64,000 nt of DNA, taken from contig NZ_CP067099.1 of the NCBI RefSeq assembly GCF_016618195.1, forward strand, positions 4,030,001-4,094,000, in the 5' to 3' direction. Positions 33,901 to 41,177 of the stretch are shown here, in pieces (the first letter of the stretch is position 1; the number at the start of each line of letters is the position of its first letter). This DNA comes from Providencia manganoxydans. GTDB taxonomy: Bacteria > Pseudomonadota > Gammaproteobacteria > Enterobacterales > Enterobacteriaceae. The position numbers were made by a program, and so were the translations under genes. Under the pieces are notes generated by a model, which saw nothing but the letters and a program-made list of their open reading frames with translations, searched no databases and was not told the DNA's origin.

Positions 33901-34281
33901 TTGAGTGACACTATCACACGTATTGTCATGACAATTCCAGCACCTGCTGATGCAGACAGCAAACTGGTGACATCAACCATACTCAATGCAGCTGAACGCT
34001 CAACAATGATATTAGAAAACCCCAATCCTGAAGTCTATTTAGTGGATCTCCAGCAGGGTATTCAAATTTTCGAGTTGCGCGTCTATGCCGCTGAAATGGG
34101 ACATCGACTGCCCGCTCGTCACGAAATCCATCAAAATATATTGGCTGCATTTGCCGAACAAGGCATTCCTCTGCCGTTCCCACCATTCCAAGCACGAGTG
34201 GATGTTCGTGATAATGCACTACAAAGTGCCACCAATAACCTTTCGAGCCGTAATCCTACACGTAAGTCTGGTGAGTTATGA
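30940..34281 (+). CDS. mscM: Miniconductance mechanosensitive channel MscM
   Basis: Large MscS-superfamily channel that opens under hypo-osmotic shock. I place the start at the GTG at 30940, 9 bases after AAGGAG; the upstream TTG at 30922 lies before this site. The 1113 residues have a signal peptide (about 1-22), a long periplasmic coiled-coil region (about 30-450), many membrane helices (about 480-900), and the MscS pore helix and beta domain near GVGLGFGLQEIFANIISG and IRIGDTVTIRNLTG. Length agrees with E. coli MscM/YjeP. Follows psd as in E. coli. Confidence 0.96.
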   Translation: MRLIISFFFSLLIAFSAAGASNTTQNEAQIKQELAQLDPSKNPKDAEIAQALQGALNWINEANDSDAKAKSYQEAIDKFPQIIKGLRQDLLNESDEPNPIPSNIGLSELEQQIVQVSSQLLEQGRKTQQEQDKGREISESLGALPQQLSEARRLLSEASFRLQSLSTPATPLAEAQAILAQAEVSARKSEVNELEMAQLSANNRQEISRVTLELNKKRYNRLELELQKLREVQSTLRQQKAVLALEHTEMLAEQGELTPFLKEQIDINRKLSQALTDQAVRMNSISVSQTEISAGIQDARQALTTIREQAQWLNGSSTLGEALRTQLSRLPEIPKSQQLNRDMADLRVQRLNYEDTLERLSKLDISSQETENNLNAAQAQVYTSLIKTRKELLTALISGFDTEMLELTKLNVATSQLTDALKEVKDASHRYLFWIADAPPVTLHYPVLLITDITQLLSLDTLSQLTGALEVMLTTQDTFLYLLGSIILVIFSISTRRHYQDFLDRASLRIGKVTQDHFYLTIRTIFWSIIVALPLPMMWSAIGYGLQSAWQYPMAAAIGYGVSATTPVLWLFMISETFSRPTGLFIAHFGWDKDAVKRAMRYYRLAIFVIVPLMMALITFEYYSDREFAATIGRFCFLLLCVALSLMTNNLRRTHVPLYLDRHGSGENLINKALWWMLLIAPVVAAFFSLLGYFSTSQALLGRLETSVAIWFVLLIVYHAIRRWMSIQRRKLAFERAKQRRADILAQRAKGEEDSPLPNASGEGAIDIDEQVIDLDAISAQSVGLVRSILTMIALVSLIWLWSELHSAFSFLENIRLWDVTSTVNGVDTVQPITMGSIFIAILIIIVTTQLVRNLPALLELAVLQHLDLTPGTGYAISTLTKYSLTIIGTIVGFSMLGIDWSKLQWLIAAMGVGLGFGLQEIFANIISGLMILFEKPIRIGDTVTIRNLTGSITKINTRATTLTDWDRKEIIVPNKAFITEQFINWSLSDTITRIVMTIPAPADADSKLVTSTILNAAERSTMILENPNPEVYLVDLQQGIQIFELRVYAAEMGHRLPARHEIHQNILAAFAEQGIPLPFPPFQARVDVRDNALQSATNNLSSRNPTRKSGEL

Positions 34282-34607
34282 AAACGGCGATAACACCAGA
34301 AGATGAGCTGACTCTGTTACGAGTCAGCCAATTTGAGAAAGTTGGCTCAATTCTATTTTTTCTTATCCCATTGGTGATATTACTCGTTGTTGGTAAATCT
34401 TTTGCTGTCAATATATTGTATTTATGGCAGTTGCTAACTCTGCTCTATATTGTTAGCTATCGCATATTGGTGAGTAAATTATCTAATCAACCGTTACAGT
34501 TGAGTGTACGTAGGGGTCGGGGATATAACCGCTTTTACCGAATGAGTTGGGCGTATCTGGTATTATCTGCAATTATCATGGTGGGATACCGAGTAATATC
34601 CCACTAA
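34278..34607 (+). CDS. Small two-to-three-pass membrane protein coupled to mscM
   Basis: A 109-residue protein whose ATG overlaps the mscM stop by 4 bases, implying translational coupling. Hydrophobic segments lie at about 21-40 (GSILFFLIPLVILLVVG), 45-62 (NILYLWQLLTLLYIVSY) and 90-106 (MSWAYLVLSAIIMVGY), with a basic loop SVRRGRGYNRF between the second and third. I do not recognise the family and E. coli has no counterpart here that I recall. A channel accessory protein is a guess from position only. Confidence 0.7.
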   Translation: MKTAITPEDELTLLRVSQFEKVGSILFFLIPLVILLVVGKSFAVNILYLWQLLTLLYIVSYRILVSKLSNQPLQLSVRRGRGYNRFYRMSWAYLVLSAIIMVGYRVISH

Positions 34608-34620
34608 TCGAATTTGCTCT

Positions 34621-35412
34621 TTAGCCTGCTTTAAATCCATAGGTTTGAATATAATTATCCGCTAATTTTTGCGCTTGTTTTAACTCATTGTCATTAAGCT
34701 GTGACGCAATTTTTTCTTGTAAGCGATGACTTTCTTTATTACCGCTGTATACCGCGGTGGCCAACCATGCATAAGACTGTTGAAGGTTTTTTTTCACACC
34801 TTTACCTTCAGAATACATCACCCCAAGGCGATCTTGCGCTTTTGCATCTCGCTGTTTAGCGGCTTTACGGAACCAAAAAACCGCTTTTTCATTATCCACT
34901 TCAACGCCACTACCTATCGTATACATCTGTCCAATCTGAAATTGAGCGATAGCATTACCACCCTGTGCCGCTTTTCTAAACCAATACGCAGCTTTATCGA
35001 GATCTTGAGCAACACCAAGGCCCTGAGCGTACATCATCGCCATGTTAGTTTCAGCTCGGGCGTCATTATTCTTTGCCGCTTCTTCATACCACAGCATTGC
35101 TTTATCATAATCACGGCGTACACCGAAACCATTCACATACATCGTACCTAATTGGAACTGCGCATCTGAATTGCCTCGATCTCCAGCTTTGATAAACCAC
35201 TGTGCGGCTATTTTGGAATCTTGTGATACGCCTTCACCTTTAAAATAGCGTTGGCCAAGTAAGTATTGAGCATCTGCATCACCTTTCTGTGCTAGCTGTG
35301 TGATCTGCTCGATTGTCTGTTGAGTCGGAGTGGAGGTATTCGAGGTGGTGGCAAGTAATAGTGAACTATAACAAACAGAACCTAACAATAATGCTAACGC
35401 GACTTTTTTCAT
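34621..35412 (-). CDS. Secreted Sel1-like repeat protein
   Basis: Signal peptide (about 1-22, KKVALALLLGSVCYSSLLLA) followed by five to six Sel1-type helical repeats, each about 36 residues, with the pattern AQFQLGTMYVNGFGVRRDYDKAMLWYEEAA recurring (residues about 50-225). Sel1 proteins are scaffolds for protein contacts. I chose the ATG at 35412 over the TTG at 35421, which sits only 3 bases after GAGGG; neither spacing is ideal. Convergent with the mscM group. Specific partner unknown. Confidence 0.8.
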   Translation of the reverse strand: MKKVALALLLGSVCYSSLLLATTSNTSTPTQQTIEQITQLAQKGDADAQYLLGQRYFKGEGVSQDSKIAAQWFIKAGDRGNSDAQFQLGTMYVNGFGVRRDYDKAMLWYEEAAKNNDARAETNMAMMYAQGLGVAQDLDKAAYWFRKAAQGGNAIAQFQIGQMYTIGSGVEVDNEKAVFWFRKAAKQRDAKAQDRLGVMYSEGKGVKKNLQQSYAWLATAVYSGNKESHRLQEKIASQLNDNELKQAQKLADNYIQTYGFKAG

Positions 35413-35647
35413 CCTAAACAACCCTCAACAGTGCAAAAAAACCGACTGAGAAAACAGTGTGATCCTTTGTTATCGACAAGCCACGACTATGCAATAGGGG
35501 GCTTTGTAGACAACTAGCTAATAGTTTAATGCCACTTTTACCCAGAAAGAATAGGAAAAGTAGCGTAATCTTAAAAAAAGCATTTTTCGTTGATGTAACA
35601 GTGAATATGATATGGGTTAGGTAGGAAAATGTTCACCTACCCTCACC

Positions 35648-36027
35648 CATTAGCGCTTCTATTGTTTAGTGAAGAATAAATCTAAACATGCAGTTGTGAT
35701 CCCATGCTCATTCAGTGCTTTAAATAATCCACTTGATGATGCATTGGGGCAACCCAGTTTTTCTTTGATAGTTTGTATGCGCTGATGTTCCGTCATAATA
35801 GAACAACCTTGAATATAACTAATTTCTTTTGTTCTACATTGTGATAGCAACATACGAATTGTTAGCATCTCTTTTTGCGTTAAACGAATATTGCCAAACC
35901 GCATATGATTATGAATATTGGATAAGTCACTTGGCTGTCCATCAGCAGCAACTACTGTCGTTTCAGATGGAACAATCTTTTCTCTTAGAGGCAAATCTAT
36001 ATTGTCTTTTTGTTGCCAAATTTTATG
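35648..36027. repeat. Direct repeat, copy A (3' part of LuxR-type gene 1)
   Basis: About 380 bases nearly identical to 37811-38190, offset 2163. Covers the last 123 codons and stop of the regulator plus about 10 bases beyond. The match ends abruptly inside the gene, where similarity drops to that of ordinary paralogs. Confidence 0.9.
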
Positions 36028-36435
36028 TGTGAAATCAGAGATCATCGGACGTATTTTAAATAAATTTAAAATATCTTTCGCCGTCAAATCATGTTTGCTA
36101 TTCAAAGAGATTAACTCATAGACATTTCCAATTCTATGGCAAATATCCACTTTCATTTTATTATTTTTTATTCTAGAAAAAGTATTCATATATGCAGGGG
36201 AATAATTACTCCAAAATTGTATATCTGATGATATTCGTTCACTTATCATGAGATCTAAATCATCAGCCCAATTCATTAGTATCCAATCATAATTACTATT
36301 GACGCTATTAATTTTTTTATTATCGAGATCAATTCTAATAAACGCCACATCATAGTCAGTAAAATAAAACACATTATTAAACTTTCTTTTAAAATTGCAA
36401 CATGCATTTTCTAAAAAATCACTTTTAATATCCAT
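35659..36435 (-). CDS. LuxR-type HTH regulator, paralog 1
   Basis: A 258-residue protein with an unassigned N-terminal domain (about 1-135, containing NYDWILMNWADDLDL and ERISSDIQFWSNYSPAY) and a C-terminal LuxR/GerE-like helix-turn-helix (about 183-245; LTQKEMLTIRMLLSQCRTKEI, then IMTEHQRIQTIKEKLG). The layout resembles LuxR solos with a PAS-like sensing domain, but I could not match the sensor to a named family. It follows the MFS gene by 13 bases on the same strand, so it is probably cotranscribed with it. Its last 125 residues differ from paralog 2 at three positions, the first 133 at 45. Confidence 0.8.
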   Translation of the reverse strand: MDIKSDFLENACCNFKRKFNNVFYFTDYDVAFIRIDLDNKKINSVNSNYDWILMNWADDLDLMISERISSDIQFWSNYSPAYMNTFSRIKNNKMKVDICHRIGNVYELISLNSKHDLTAKDILNLFKIRPMISDFTHKIWQQKDNIDLPLREKIVPSETTVVAADGQPSDLSNIHNHMRFGNIRLTQKEMLTIRMLLSQCRTKEISYIQGCSIMTEHQRIQTIKEKLGCPNASSSGLFKALNEHGITTACLDLFFTKQ

Positions 36436-36448
36436 AGTATATCCTTAT

Positions 36449-37642
36449 TTAAATAGATTGCTTTATATGATAATTTTTAGTTAAGTAACCATACATAATA
36501 TATGCCAAATAAATCAATGAAATAAATAACCCTATATATGCAATGCCATAGTTTTTTAGGTAATTAACCGTTAATGGAGTTAAACCACCAATACAGGTTT
36601 GTGCAATATTATTGCCTAATGCCAATACCACCACATTACCTAATGAGCCAGAGAACAATACAGAGCTTGTTGCACTTAAAATCAATGATGAGAATATGAG
36701 TAATAAAAATTGCGCAATGAAAACAAATGTAATATTAGTGCCTTCTAATAAATAGTAGAGCGGTATTGAAAGTAACATTCCGCCCCAAACTCCAACACTA
36801 AAAATTTTTTCTGGTGAACTGTATTTATCGGTCCACCAACCAATTATGATAATCAGTGAGATTAAAATACATGTAGACACAACCATGAATAAACTTTTAA
36901 AATCACCAAGATTTAAATGGGAAATAATTATTATCGAAGATATACTCTGCATATAAAAAATAACAGCACCAGGTATAGCAATAAAAATAACAGCAATAAC
37001 ACTTTTTATACTCAATTTATTCTTTAAGTTATTTATTGGTTGCTCTGGTAATTTAGCTCTAAACCAAAAACTAATAATAACATTAATTAACCCAAGAAAT
37101 AATGGTATACGCCAACCAATAGTTTGCATTGTTTCTTGAGGTAACACCTTATCGAGTACAAATACCATACCTAAACAAATAGCAAATCCTAATAAACCAC
37201 TACAAGCAATCATAGCTGAAATTTTTGCACGTTCATTTAGGCTTGAATCTTTAAATAAATATGTAACCAATGATGGGTATTCACCTGCAAAGCTAAAAGA
37301 TAATGCTAATTGAATAATAAGTATGGCTATTGGTGTATATGCTCCGAGTAATTCAATGGGTAAAAATGCCATAGATAATGTGGCTAGTCCCGTAATAAAA
37401 CTCATCAATATAAGAGCTGATTTCTTACCCACTTTCTCTGCATATAGACCAATAATATAACCGCCTATTGGCCTTGATAAAAAACGTAATGCAAATATTC
37501 CCCACACCATTTCAGTCGCTTGTTCATAGCCTAATCGATTTAATTCAGCACTTAAATAAGGTGAAATTGCTGCAAAGATGGCAATTTCATAAGATTCTAG
37601 TGCATTTCCCATTACAGCACCGAAGCGATATTTCCATTTCAA
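36449..37642 (-). CDS. MFS transporter of the metabolite:H+ symporter type
   Basis: A 397-residue, about 12-helix carrier. The loop RFLSRPIGGYIIGLYAEKVG followed by KKSALILMSF matches the signature between helices 2 and 3 of the MHS group (ProP, ShiA, CitA relatives). GGAGGTT precedes the ATG. It is bracketed by the two LuxR-type paralogs, all on the minus strand, order paralog 2, transporter, paralog 1. Substrate unknown; organic acids, osmolytes or aromatic acids are typical of the group. Confidence 0.85.
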   Translation of the reverse strand: MKWKYRFGAVMGNALESYEIAIFAAISPYLSAELNRLGYEQATEMVWGIFALRFLSRPIGGYIIGLYAEKVGKKSALILMSFITGLATLSMAFLPIELLGAYTPIAILIIQLALSFSFAGEYPSLVTYLFKDSSLNERAKISAMIACSGLLGFAICLGMVFVLDKVLPQETMQTIGWRIPLFLGLINVIISFWFRAKLPEQPINNLKNKLSIKSVIAVIFIAIPGAVIFYMQSISSIIIISHLNLGDFKSLFMVVSTCILISLIIIIGWWTDKYSSPEKIFSVGVWGGMLLSIPLYYLLEGTNITFVFIAQFLLLIFSSLILSATSSVLFSGSLGNVVVLALGNNIAQTCIGGLTPLTVNYLKNYGIAYIGLFISLIYLAYIMYGYLTKNYHIKQSI

Positions 37643-37660
37643 AATTAACCTCCATATTGT

Positions 37661-37743
37661 TATATTTCAAATAATTCGATTTACAGTTAGGCGACTAGCT
37701 GAGCCTAGCCCAAAATACTGTAACTTGAAGAATTTTGGGTATA
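37661..37743. repeat. Degenerate ERIC-like element upstream of the MFS gene
   Basis: About 83 bp, with AATAATTCGATTTACAGTTA and CTGTAACTTGAAG inner ends and GGGTATA at the far end. It lies in the spacer between the second LuxR-type gene and the MFS gene, where the promoter of the latter could be. Confidence 0.6.
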
Positions 37744-37810
37744 TGTCGATAATCATTCTATGAATATAAATACGACCTAAACTAGATAAAATATTCATCC
37801 CATTATCATT

Positions 37811-38190
37811 CATTAGGGCTTCTATTGTTTAGTGAAGAACAAATCTAAACATGCAGTTGTGATCCCATGCTCATTGAGAGCTTTAAATAATCCACTTGAT
37901 GATGCATTGGGGCAACCCAGTTTTTCTTTGATAGTTTGTATACGTTTATGCTCTGTCATAATAGAACAACCTTGAATATAACTAATTTCTTTTGTTCTAC
38001 ATTGTGATAGTAACATACGAATTGTTAGCATCTCTTTTTGCGTTAAACGAATATTGCCAAACCGCATATGATTATGAATATTGAATAAGTCACTTGTCTG
38101 TCCATCAGCAGCAACCACTGTCGTTTCAGATGGAACAATCTTTTCTCTTAGAGGCAAATCTATATTGTCTTTTTGTTGCCAAATTTTATG
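37811..38190. repeat. Direct repeat, copy B (3' part of LuxR-type gene 2)
   Basis: Partner of 35648-36027. Near identity begins just after the stop side of the gene and ends at the same codon as in copy A. Confidence 0.9.
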
Positions 38191-38598
38191 AGTAAAATCA
38201 GAGAGCACTGGACGCATTTTAAATAAGTTTAATATATCTTTTACTCCAATATCTTTTTTAGTATTTATTGAAATAATTTCATATACAGATCCTGTCTTAT
38301 GGCAAATATCCACTTTCATTTTATTATTTTTTATCCTAGAAAAAGTATTTGCGTATGCAGAGGAGTAATTACTCCAAAATTGTATACCTGAAGATATTCG
38401 TTCACTTACTAGCAAATCTAAGTCATCATCCCAATTCATTAGTAACCAATCATAGTGGCTAGAAATACCATTAATTTTTTCCCTCTCCAAATCAATACGA
38501 ATTAAAGAAACATCTGTCACCTTTAAGTCAAAAAAACATTCTATTTTATTTGTAAATTGCCGACAAGCACTCTCAAGAAAATCACTTTTTACATTCAT
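37822..38598 (-). CDS. LuxR-type HTH regulator, paralog 2
   Basis: A 258-residue paralog of the protein at 35659-36435, same domain layout. Over residues 1-133 I count about 66% identity; over 134-258 only three substitutions (P/T, S/F, Q/K). So the two probably recognise the same DNA, while the sensor halves have diverged. It is transcribed toward the MFS gene with a 179-base ERIC-bearing spacer. Ligand and targets unknown. Confidence 0.8.
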   Translation of the reverse strand: MNVKSDFLESACRQFTNKIECFFDLKVTDVSLIRIDLEREKINGISSHYDWLLMNWDDDLDLLVSERISSGIQFWSNYSSAYANTFSRIKNNKMKVDICHKTGSVYEIISINTKKDIGVKDILNLFKMRPVLSDFTHKIWQQKDNIDLPLREKIVPSETTVVAADGQTSDLFNIHNHMRFGNIRLTQKEMLTIRMLLSQCRTKEISYIQGCSIMTEHKRIQTIKEKLGCPNASSSGLFKALNEHGITTACLDLFFTKQ

Positions 38599-39000
38599 AA
38601 ACTCTCCTTATTTTAAATAATTAACAAACAAATAATCACCTTAATAATAAAACCGTAATTAATAACATAATAAATAAAAAGCCAATTAAAAACGTCTACA
38701 GTTTAATTTAAACTCCACCATCTTAAAAATAGGGCATTATATTTTCGATTGTCAAATAATTTTCTCATAGCCTCAATAAGTAACTAATTAAGAAAACCAT
38801 AGACTATTATCATAAAAAATAAATGTAAAATATTTTTTATATTCAAAGAAAATTGAAATAAATTAATGTAACAATAATTGTACAGAATAATATTTAGAAT
38901 TAATTTATAAATAAACACCCCTTAATTTATTAACGTAGAAAGATATATCAATAACTATCATATTAAATCTTACATTATTCATATTTTTATTGGAGAAGTT
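38599..39000. other. AT-rich spacer before the Ner-like gene
   Basis: About 400 bases of very high AT content. It should contain the promoter of LuxR paralog 2 (minus) and of the Ner-like gene (plus). No ORF, RNA gene or strong inverted repeat stands out. Confidence 0.5.
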
Positions 39001-39237
39001 ATGGAAAAAGATTAGCATCCAGCAGATATCATTGCGGCTGTTCGTAAAAGAGGATCAACATTATCGCAAATATCACCTTTAGCTGGCTTAAGTTCTTCGA
39101 CACTTAATAATACTTTAGTACGCCGATGGCCAAAAGGAGAGCGGATCATTGCTGAGTATTTAGAGATGAAGCCCGAGGAAATTTGGCCTTCTCGTTACAA
39201 GGAGAAAAATGATAACGGAATAAGTATTGTTCAATGA
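39001..39237 (+). pseudogene. Ner/SfsB (Nlp)-type DNA-binding protein with amber codon 5
   Basis: A 78-codon frame with a good ribosome-binding site (GGAGA) before ATG. It reads MEKD, then TAG at 39013-39015, then HPADIIAAVRKRGSTLSQIS, and later RRWPKGERIIAEYL and EEIWPSRY. Ner and SfsB proteins read D-W-H-x-A-D at this place, so TAG replaces the Trp codon TGG by one base. The rest is intact to its own stop TGA, so the nonsense change looks recent. No ATG, GTG or TTG near enough restores the fold. Family members are small repressors of phage or sugar-fermentation genes. A real pseudogene, suppression or a sequencing error are possible. Confidence 0.8.
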
Positions 39238-39340
39238 TTTAATAACACATGAAAAGATATTTTATGTTTCTTGAATTTATACGAAATCGAGATAACCTTC
39301 ATAATTATCTCGATTTTTTAAGGAAAGTTAATAGTAATAA

Positions 39341-40150
39341 CTAGCCATTTAAATATTTATTTCTTAAATAATGGGCAACCGCATCATCAGCATTAGAACC
39401 AATAATTTCCAGTTGCGGTAATTCATCTTTTAACATTTGGTGTGCATTAGCCATGATGCAGCCTTTGCCTGATAGAGTCAGCATCTCTTTATCATTCATA
39501 CCATCACCAAACGCGATACAATCATGGACTTGATAGCCTTGAAGTGCCGCAACTTGCTGCAACGCCTCGCCTTTAGATACAACACCTGCCATGACTTCAA
39601 GACAGCTGCGTAGTGAAAAGGTGACATTAACGCGATCTTGCCAGCGTTCACGAATACGGTTTTGTAGATCCACCAACATATCGTGATCTTCACTAGTGTA
39701 ATACACTTTACAAACATCCGAAGTATCAAAGTTATTACGATCAAATAGGTTATATTGAAAAACAGACTCTTTGAAAAACTCTTTCTGCTCTGGGCTTTCA
39801 CGGTTAATAAACCAGTCATCACCACCATAGTAATTGGTGACAAGATCGGGATGATCAAATTCCATTAAACACAGCTCATGAGCGATATCAGGATCAACAT
39901 TATGCTTAAAAATCAGTTCACCTTTAGTGTTATGCACTCGCGCACCATTAGATGTGATCATGTAAGCATCAATACCAAGACTATCTCTAATTTGTGCCAC
40001 ATCAACATGGTGACGACCAGTGGCAAATACAAAGTGGATATCTTGTGTATCAACAAGTTGTTTCAATGTTTCCTTGGTGAATGCGGTTAAATCATGATTG
40101 GGAGATAAAAGTGTACCGTCCAAATCAGAGGCAACAACAGGATATTTCAT
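39341..40150 (-). CDS. yigL: HAD-family sugar/pyridoxal phosphatase YigL
   Basis: Cof-type HAD phosphatase; the E. coli enzyme acts on pyridoxal phosphate and sugar phosphates and helps with phosphosugar stress. The 269 residues have motif I VASDLDGTLLSPNHDL, motif II in FATGRHH, motif III Lys in VSKGEALQ, and motif IV AFGDGMNDKEML. Lies 13 bases after pldB, in one transcript. It starts the block syntenic with E. coli yigL-pldB-recQ-pldA. Confidence 0.95.
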   Translation of the reverse strand: MKYPVVASDLDGTLLSPNHDLTAFTKETLKQLVDTQDIHFVFATGRHHVDVAQIRDSLGIDAYMITSNGARVHNTKGELIFKHNVDPDIAHELCLMEFDHPDLVTNYYGGDDWFINRESPEQKEFFKESVFQYNLFDRNNFDTSDVCKVYYTSEDHDMLVDLQNRIRERWQDRVNVTFSLRSCLEVMAGVVSKGEALQQVAALQGYQVHDCIAFGDGMNDKEMLTLSGKGCIMANAHQMLKDELPQLEIIGSNADDAVAHYLRNKYLNG

Positions 40151-40163
40151 ACTTAATTCCTAA

Positions 40164-41159
40164 CTAATACTGCTCAAAAAAATCACAGATAGCATTCAGA
40201 GCCATAGCTCTAAGTGCATCCACTTCAAACAGGATTTCATGGTGTGCCCCTTCGATAACGAGAGGTAATTTTTCTTCTCTTCCTGTCTGCGCTTTTTGCC
40301 GACTTTGACAAAAAGCCTGTAGCTCTCGATTGCTGACCACTTTGTCTTCGCTGGCTTCTAACAGCATCAGTGGCACATCAATTTCTCCCGCTTTAGCAAT
40401 TAGCTCATCGCCAATTGCAAAACTTTCTTTTAGCCAATGGTAAGTGGGACCACCAAGGCGTAATTCAGGGTAATCGGCGTAATAGCGTAAATAACGCCGA
40501 TAACGTTCTTGACTGTGTGTCAGGACATTAATTAAATAAGGTAATGGCTGCCATTTGCCTGTCGAAACGGCATAATCCGTACGTACACTAGGATGCGATT
40601 CTGCCCTTTCGACAATAAAACTTGCCAGCCAATGCGGTATTGGCAAATTAATGCCAATCATGGGTGCACACAATGCCGCTGCATCAAATGTGACCTTATC
40701 TCGCAATAAATAACCCGCAAGTATAGCACTACCCATTGAGTGAGCTAAAGCATAACATTTGAGATAATGCCGACATTGCACTTCAAGTTCAACAAACTTG
40801 GCAAAATCATCAATATAGTCAGTGAACTTTTCGACATGGCCTTTTTGGGGATCATCTAACATGCGGCCCGATCGCCCTTGGCCACGATGATCAACAATGA
40901 ATACATCAAAACCTAGGTGATAGAAATCATAAGCAATTTCAGGGTATTTAACATAACTTTCGCTACGTCCAGGAGAGATAACAATGGCTTTATCATGTTG
41001 CGCTCGAGTAAAACGCACATAGCGGATCGGTAAGTCATCAACCCCTAAAAACTCAGCTTCTTCTCGCTGCTGCCAAAAATCTAAAAGAGGCCCGTTGGTA
41101 AATGCAGAAAATTGCGTTTCTCGATTTAACCAACTCTCTTTTAGCTTTTCAGGGGTCAT
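40164..41159 (-). CDS. pldB: Lysophospholipase L2
   Basis: Alpha/beta hydrolase associated with the inner membrane that removes the remaining acyl chain from lysophospholipids. The 331 residues show the oxyanion-side segment FIVDHRGQGRSGRML, the nucleophile elbow ALAHSMGSAI, a late Asp in LLEASEDKVV and the catalytic His in IEGAHHEIL. It lies 18 bases after recQ and 13 before yigL. The rhtB/rhtC efflux genes that sit between recQ and pldB in E. coli are absent. Confidence 0.94.
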   Translation of the reverse strand: MTPEKLKESWLNRETQFSAFTNGPLLDFWQQREEAEFLGVDDLPIRYVRFTRAQHDKAIVISPGRSESYVKYPEIAYDFYHLGFDVFIVDHRGQGRSGRMLDDPQKGHVEKFTDYIDDFAKFVELEVQCRHYLKCYALAHSMGSAILAGYLLRDKVTFDAAALCAPMIGINLPIPHWLASFIVERAESHPSVRTDYAVSTGKWQPLPYLINVLTHSQERYRRYLRYYADYPELRLGGPTYHWLKESFAIGDELIAKAGEIDVPLMLLEASEDKVVSNRELQAFCQSRQKAQTGREEKLPLVIEGAHHEILFEVDALRAMALNAICDFFEQY

Positions 41160-41177
41160 TATGTGGTTATCCTTTCG

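Noticed and set aside
35659..38598. Composite transposon bounded by the 380-base direct repeats
   Set aside because: The repeats are coding 3' halves of paralogs, with no transposase, terminal inverted repeat or target duplication.
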